From Hyphomicrobium sulfonivorans (GTDB lineage: Bacteria; Pseudomonadota; Alphaproteobacteria; Rhizobiales; Hyphomicrobiaceae): 64,000 nucleotides of DNA. Each line of letters begins with the position of its first letter. Position 1 is the first letter of the stretch. The notes beneath the pieces are model-generated. The model did no database searches, was not told the origin of the DNA, and saw only the letters and a program-made list of their open reading frames with translations. The translations under genes and the position numbers were made by a program. Below are positions 59,887 through 64,000 of this stretch, one piece after another. The stretch lies in contig NZ_PZPO01000002.1 of the NCBI RefSeq assembly GCF_013306565.1, positions 446,501 through 510,500 on the forward strand. The letters run 5' to 3'.

Positions 59887-60882
59887 ATGGGTTGTTTTAT
59901 GCGTCGTTATTGGCTGCGAGCCGTTGCGCCCGTTCTGGCGCTTCTCATCGCGCTGGCGATGCCGTTTGCCGCCGATGCGGCAAAAAAGAAAAAGCAGCCT
60001 GAGCCGCAGCAGTTCTCGCGCACCGAAACCATTCTCGGCTGGATCAACGACTATCGCCTGAAGCCAACGCCTGAGCGTCTGCCGGCTGCTTTTACCGCGA
60101 TGCGCGAGCAGGGCCAGTTCAAGGAAATTGAGCAGGCCGGCATTTATGTCGGCTTCATCGCCGGCGTCCTCGGCGCCAATCCCGATATGGCCGAAAAGCT
60201 CATCACCGAAATGTTTCCCATGCCGCCGCACGATCAGGTCGTGGTGGTGAAGGCGATTGCCTATTCCGGTCTTGCGGACTGGAAAGAGCTCATGGGCAAG
60301 TTCGTTGAGCGCATGCCGGCGCGCAAGGTCATCATCGAGCGCTATCTTTACGGCAAGATGCAGGTGCTGCGCGATCTTCCGCTTGAAAGCCCGATCGCGG
60401 TCGATGCCAACTGGGGCTATTATTTCGCGACCGGTTCCGCCGAGCCAATCCAGCGGCTGGTGCGCGCGCTTGAATGGTCGCGCGAGAAGAACGACGTCGA
60501 AAAGCTAACCATCGGATCGATGGTGAAGTGGACTTTAGCGCAGAACGCATCGAAGGATAACGATCTGCTGCGTTACCTGAAGCTTTCGCTGCCGCGACAG
60601 CCGGACAATATATCGGTGCCGCTGACGGAAGTGATTGAAGGCGCTGAGACGTTCGAGCTGGCGCAGATCCGCAAGGATGCTCTGACTGCAATCGAGGATC
60701 TGAAGACCAAGGGCCCGCAAAATTCGCGCAACTTCGCGTGGTGGGGGCAGGCGGGCCAGACCGTATTCGCGCTGGGTTGTGTCGCTGCTGGCGTAATGGG
60801 TCAGGTTTACATGGGCGTGCCCTGTGTGGTCGGCGGTGCGCTGTCCAACGTCGCGCTCAAGTATCTGGCACCGGCGCAGTAA
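59887..60882 (+). CDS. Exported protein of unknown function
   Basis: A ~331-residue protein with a signal peptide (MGCFMRRYWLRAVAPVLALL, cleavage near DAAKKKK) and a mostly helical, charged body (GFIAGVLGANPDMAEKLITE, FVERMPARKVIIERYLYGKM). No named family is recognised. It ends with a weakly hydrophobic segment (AWWGQAGQTVFALGCVAAGV). I chose ATG 59887 for the GAGGG five bases upstream; an earlier GTG (59839) is in frame. Confidence 0.7.
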   Translation: MGCFMRRYWLRAVAPVLALLIALAMPFAADAAKKKKQPEPQQFSRTETILGWINDYRLKPTPERLPAAFTAMREQGQFKEIEQAGIYVGFIAGVLGANPDMAEKLITEMFPMPPHDQVVVVKAIAYSGLADWKELMGKFVERMPARKVIIERYLYGKMQVLRDLPLESPIAVDANWGYYFATGSAEPIQRLVRALEWSREKNDVEKLTIGSMVKWTLAQNASKDNDLLRYLKLSLPRQPDNISVPLTEVIEGAETFELAQIRKDALTAIEDLKTKGPQNSRNFAWWGQAGQTVFALGCVAAGVMGQVYMGVPCVVGGALSNVALKYLAPAQ

Positions 60883-61042
60883 CCGGATCAGCGCTGTGCA
60901 GGGCCTGACATCCGTGCACTGATTGTGGCAGTGATGACGGATCGATGACGCCACTGTGCGTGCCGGGCCGTTGCTGTGTCATCAACGTGTCATCGATTCC
61001 GGGGCAAGACTGTGTGCAACAATTCGTTGCGCAAGGTCGATC

Positions 61043-62191
61043 ATGGATCACATCGCCTTAGGCTGCCTTCTGTTTGCCGGTTTGGCCACGCTGCTGCACT
61101 TCGCCAGCGCCGCAATTGCAGCTTTCAGGGCCCGCCGCGGCGCAGCACCCCCGGCATTCGCAGCCGATATTCCTGTCGACGCACTGCCGCCCGTCACCAT
61201 CCTGCGCCCCGTCTGCGGCCGTGATCCCTACGACGAGCTGACGCTGCGCTCCGGCTTCATGCTGAGCTACGCCAACTACGAGCTTATCTTCTGCTGCGAT
61301 GACGCGAACGATTCTATCGTGCCGCTCATCCGCCGTCTGATGGACGAACACAGCCACGTAAATGCGAAGCTGCTCATCGGTCGCGATACGCTGACGTCAA
61401 ACCCCAAGCTGAACAATCTCATCAAGGGCTGGCGTGCGGCGGGGCATGATTGGGTTGTGATGGCGGACAGCAACGTGCTGATGCCTGCCGACTACTTGCA
61501 ACGGTTGCTCGGCGGCTGGCGCGCGGACACCGGACTGCTGTGCGCGCCGCCTATCGGCTGCATGCCAACCGGTTTCTGGGCCGAAGTGGAATGCGCGTTC
61601 CTCAACACCTATCAGGCGCGCTGGCAGTACGCGGCCGATACGCTCGGCCTTGGTTTCGCTCAGGGCAAGACGATGTTGTGGCGCCGCGCCGATCTGGAGC
61701 GTGCGGGTGGCATTCGTGCGCTCGGGCTTGAGATTGCAGAGGACGCCGCGGCGACCAAGGTTGTGCGCAGTGCCGGCAAGCGCGTGCGTCTGGTTGATCG
61801 CGCTTTCGGTCAACCGCTTGGCTTGCGCAGCGCTGCGCAGATCTGGTCGCGCCAGGTGCGCTGGGCTCGTCTGCGTCGGGCGACGTTCCCCGTGTTCTTT
61901 CTGCCGGAAGTTCTGTCCGGCAGCGTAGCGCCGCTGGCCGCTGCAGGTTTTGCGGCGTTTGCGCTTGATGTTCCGGTTATCGCTGCTGTCGGCGGTCTCG
62001 CCGTCGCCTGGTATGGCGCGGAAGCACTGCTGGCGCGCGCTGCGGGGTGGCATTTGTCGGCGCTCTCGCCGCTGGCATGGATGGCGCGCGATGCGATGCT
62101 GCCGGTTCTGTGGGTGCAGGCGTGGCTGGGCAATTCGTTCAGCTGGCGCGGCAACGACATGCATCTCGCCGATGCGGTTGCGGGCAACTGA
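61043..62191 (+). CDS. GT21-type ceramide glucosyltransferase-like glycosyltransferase
   Basis: A 382-residue membrane glycosyltransferase of the ceramide glucosyltransferase family. N-terminal helix (HIALGCLLFAGLATLLHFAS), then VTILRPVCGRDPYDELTLRS, the D1/D2 motifs in FCCDDANDSI and VVMADSNVLM, and the QxxRW motif as QVRWARLRRA. Two to three C-terminal helices follow. Such enzymes glycosylate ceramide or, in some bacteria, diacylglycerol or hopanoids. Hopanoid genes are not present here. RBS AAGG six bases upstream. Confidence 0.85.
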   Translation: MDHIALGCLLFAGLATLLHFASAAIAAFRARRGAAPPAFAADIPVDALPPVTILRPVCGRDPYDELTLRSGFMLSYANYELIFCCDDANDSIVPLIRRLMDEHSHVNAKLLIGRDTLTSNPKLNNLIKGWRAAGHDWVVMADSNVLMPADYLQRLLGGWRADTGLLCAPPIGCMPTGFWAEVECAFLNTYQARWQYAADTLGLGFAQGKTMLWRRADLERAGGIRALGLEIAEDAAATKVVRSAGKRVRLVDRAFGQPLGLRSAAQIWSRQVRWARLRRATFPVFFLPEVLSGSVAPLAAAGFAAFALDVPVIAAVGGLAVAWYGAEALLARAAGWHLSALSPLAWMARDAMLPVLWVQAWLGNSFSWRGNDMHLADAVAGN

Positions 62192-62231
62192 ATAGCCGAA
62201 CTAGATGTCAACCCCGCGCGGCCGGGCGACG

Positions 62232-63713
62232 TCAGCCCGTGCGTGTGGCGGATCGTACCGGCGCGGCCGGTGCACCGGGGCAAAGCTCCCGCGCCTTGGC
62301 CATCGCGTCGTTGCGGTTGGCAAACTCACCGATGCTTTCGCCGCCTGGCGCGCTGGCCTTGAGGTAGTTCTCCAGCATCGACTTTTCGAATCCGGCCAGC
62401 ACGTTCAACACCGTGTAACGCACATCCATGCCGCTGCCGGAGCGGATGAGAAATGCCTTCTGGCCGCCGTAGCTGGCGTTGGCGATCTGGCAACCGGCCG
62501 AAGCAGACGCAGACGGTTGCGCAGCCGGCTGCTGGCGCTGTGCGCTGCTGCCGAGCATGCTCCCCATCGCGCCAGCGTAGGCAAATGCAAGCGGGCGGCT
62601 GCGATCGGGCTGTGGCTGTGGCGTGGTGCGCGTGTGCTGCGACGTGTTGCTGGCGATGTCGATGTTCGACGCCGGTGCAGTGTCGAGATCAGCCAATGCA
62701 AGCTGAACCGGCTGTTCTGCACCGGTCTGGATCATCTGTTCGGCGACGGTGCTGTAGGCCGACGGCGTTTCAGCGCGCGCGCTATCGGCAATGCGCGCCG
62801 GTTTGCGTTCGGGAGCTGGTGCTGGCGCGGATGGAGCAGCGCCAGCGCGTGCAAAGCTGACCGCTGCTGGCGGAGTATTTACGTTTGCCCGCGCGGCAAC
62901 GGGGCCGGGCCGCGGACTCGCCTGCCAGACCGTGCGCACGGGGGAAGCCGGGGGCGCAGTCGGTCGGCTCTCGAGCGGCGGTCCGCCGAGATTTGCCCGT
63001 GCAACTTCCATCGTCTTACGATCCGCCGGCTCGGCGTCGGCTGCGTTATTGCGGCCGGTGCAATACTGTTCGCGGAAGCTGTTAGCGACCCATTCGATGG
63101 AACGCCCGTAGTTGCGGTCGGCGGCCCAGCGGCGGGCGAGATCAGCAAACGTCATGCGCCCGTTCTTCGGTGCGCTGGCGGCCAGAATGTGATCCTGCTT
63201 CAGGCGCGTGCGTTCACCCACCGGGGATGCGATGCGCTCGCCGGAATAGACAACGAGATGCTGAATCTGTGCCAGCACGCCGGTGTTCACATCCGGGTAG
63301 CTGTCACCGGGAACGCCACCGCCTGTGGTGCCCAGTCCGGCGAAGTTGTTCTGCCTGGGATTGACGTCGCCCCATTTGCCATTGCCCTGGCGATAGGTCA
63401 GGAAGTTGGTTTCCAGTGCCATCTGGAAGAAGGCGTAGTCCCAGCGAACGTTCCAGGCTTGCCCGTGCCGCTTATAGAACTCGGCGATGTTGCCGAAGCG
63501 CGGATTGAGATTGGTGTTGCGCGTCTTGAGGAACGCCATCAATCGCTGGGGCGTGACGCAGCGGGGCACGACGTTACCGGCGTCGGTGCGGATGCGCGGC
63601 GGTGCAGCTTCGGCCGTTGCGATAGAGCCTGCCAACAGCAACACCGCCAGCGCCGGACGGAGCGCTCGCTTGCGTGCGCTTCTGCGCGTCGTCGCCATCA
63701 AGTGAGGTGCCAT
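62232..63713 (-). CDS. Glucosaminidase-like exported protein with extra C-terminal module
   Basis: A ~493-residue exported protein. Signal peptide to about residue 36 (TAEAAPP). A Bax-like/GH73 glucosaminidase domain follows (NVRWDYAFFQMALETNFLTY, RQNNFAGLGTTGGGVPGDS, VNTGVLAQIQHLVVYSG); Glu in ALETNF is the likely catalytic acid. Next comes a ~170-residue Ala/Pro-rich linker, then a ~70-residue C-terminal module (AFLIRSGSGMDVRYTVLNV, ending ARELCPG). That module is related to the protein encoded at the right edge. ATG 63713 is chosen; TTG 63734 and ATG 63698 are alternatives. Confidence 0.82.
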   Translation of the reverse strand: MAPHLMATTRRSARKRALRPALAVLLLAGSIATAEAAPPRIRTDAGNVVPRCVTPQRLMAFLKTRNTNLNPRFGNIAEFYKRHGQAWNVRWDYAFFQMALETNFLTYRQGNGKWGDVNPRQNNFAGLGTTGGGVPGDSYPDVNTGVLAQIQHLVVYSGERIASPVGERTRLKQDHILAASAPKNGRMTFADLARRWAADRNYGRSIEWVANSFREQYCTGRNNAADAEPADRKTMEVARANLGGPPLESRPTAPPASPVRTVWQASPRPGPVAARANVNTPPAAVSFARAGAAPSAPAPAPERKPARIADSARAETPSAYSTVAEQMIQTGAEQPVQLALADLDTAPASNIDIASNTSQHTRTTPQPQPDRSRPLAFAYAGAMGSMLGSSAQRQQPAAQPSASASAGCQIANASYGGQKAFLIRSGSGMDVRYTVLNVLAGFEKSMLENYLKASAPGGESIGEFANRNDAMAKARELCPGAPAAPVRSATRTG

Positions 63714-63808
63714 GGCGTTGCTACGCTTCTTCAACGGAATGCTCTGGGCGGGGCGTGCAGTCAGTCTGATTTGTCACCGATGATTGTTGCATCGGTGACA
63801 GCGCGAAC

Positions 63809-64000
63809 TCAGCCTTCAGGGCAAAGCTCGAAAGCCTTGTTGAGCGCTTTGGACTGATTGGAGAACGATGCAACCTTCTCGCCACCCTTTGCATACGCCG
63901 CGATGTAGGCGTCAATTTCGCGCTTCTCGTTGGCCTCGGTCACGTCCAGCACGGTGTAGTTCACCATGTCCTTGCCCTTGGCCTTGATGATGACCGCGCG
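63809..64000 (-). CDS. C-terminal part of a small exported-type protein (runs off the right edge)
   Basis: The last 63 residues of a reverse-strand gene. Visible are DMVNYTVLDVTEANEKREID, YAKGGEKVASFSNQS and the end KAFELCPEG. It aligns with the C-terminal module of the glucosaminidase-like protein (YTVL-V, GGE, F-N, ELCPG in the same order). The start and any signal peptide lie beyond the window. Function unknown. Confidence 0.6.
   Translation of the reverse strand, partial: RAVIIKAKGKDMVNYTVLDVTEANEKREIDAYIAAYAKGGEKVASFSNQSKALNKAFELCPEG

Noticed and set aside
62205-63857. A 550-codon frame antisense to the glucosaminidase-like gene
   Set aside because: The reverse strand carries a signal peptide, domain motifs and a relation to the adjacent gene; the forward frame is Arg/Ala-rich with no motif.

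Overview
The window is a GC-rich stretch of an alphaproteobacterial chromosome, most likely Hyphomicrobiales (Rhizobiales). Pointers are a class I lysyl-tRNA synthetase, RcdA/DUF1465 next to DUF1192, a three-gene fbc/pet bc1 operon, groESL with a CIRCE operator, CTATAT-like -10 boxes, a GT21 ceramide-glucosyltransferase-type enzyme and palindromic repeats of a kind I associate with Rhizobiales. I found no tRNA, rRNA, IS element, prophage or CRISPR array. It reads as core chromosome with one accessory-looking gene, an orphan Imm11-type immunity protein near 52.5 kb.

Layout: 0-13 kb holds lysK (partial), a TerB-like protein, a GAF-GGDEF-EAL protein, an SRPBCC protein, an alpha/beta hydrolase, mepA, msrA, two membrane proteins, a lone methylmalonyl-CoA mutase small subunit, a HerA-like ATPase, a cytochrome c and sodB. 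13-24 kb holds an H-NS-like protein, a DJ-1/PfpI protein, groESL, a large L,D-transpeptidase, a cca/DUF6111/nudL operon, a lysozyme-like exported protein and an outer-membrane beta-barrel. 25-40 kb holds hemF, an ABC exporter, petABC, mtnP, an OprD-type porin, a proline iminopeptidase, a two-domain cytochrome c, an Arg/Glu-rich membrane protein, then apt, a zinc ribbon, mtnA and a class II aldolase, and ppk2. 40-53 kb holds tdh-kbl, a class I aldolase, an HbpS/GlcG protein, HdeD, a ThiE/TenI-like protein, a Sel1-repeat protein, suhB, a MotA/MotB-like pair and the Imm11 gene. 53-64 kb holds a coiled-coil membrane protein, a second ABC exporter, rpmE, a NUDIX protein, rcdA, DUF1192, a quinone oxidoreductase, an exported unknown, a GT21 glycosyltransferase, a glucosaminidase-like protein and a truncated exported protein.

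Functional themes: mtnP, apt, mtnA and the class II aldolase fit 5'-methylthioadenosine salvage, possibly through a DHAP-type shunt. tdh and kbl convert threonine to glycine and acetyl-CoA. Cell-wall enzymes (mepA, the L,D-transpeptidase, a lysozyme-like and a glucosaminidase-like protein, a MotB/OmpA protein) recur.

Most unusual signals: (1) ten copies in five loci, all between 38.6 and 52.4 kb, of a palindromic element with co-varying arms and constant asymmetric GA/CCGGCC loops, always in sense orientation just after a stop codon; (2) an eight-residue peptide (ATAVCKGY) encoded upstream of both the HerA-like gene and suhB, where every base difference between the copies is synonymous; (3) a perfect 20-bp palindrome between ppk2 and tdh; (4) a structured non-coding region upstream of the class I aldolase.
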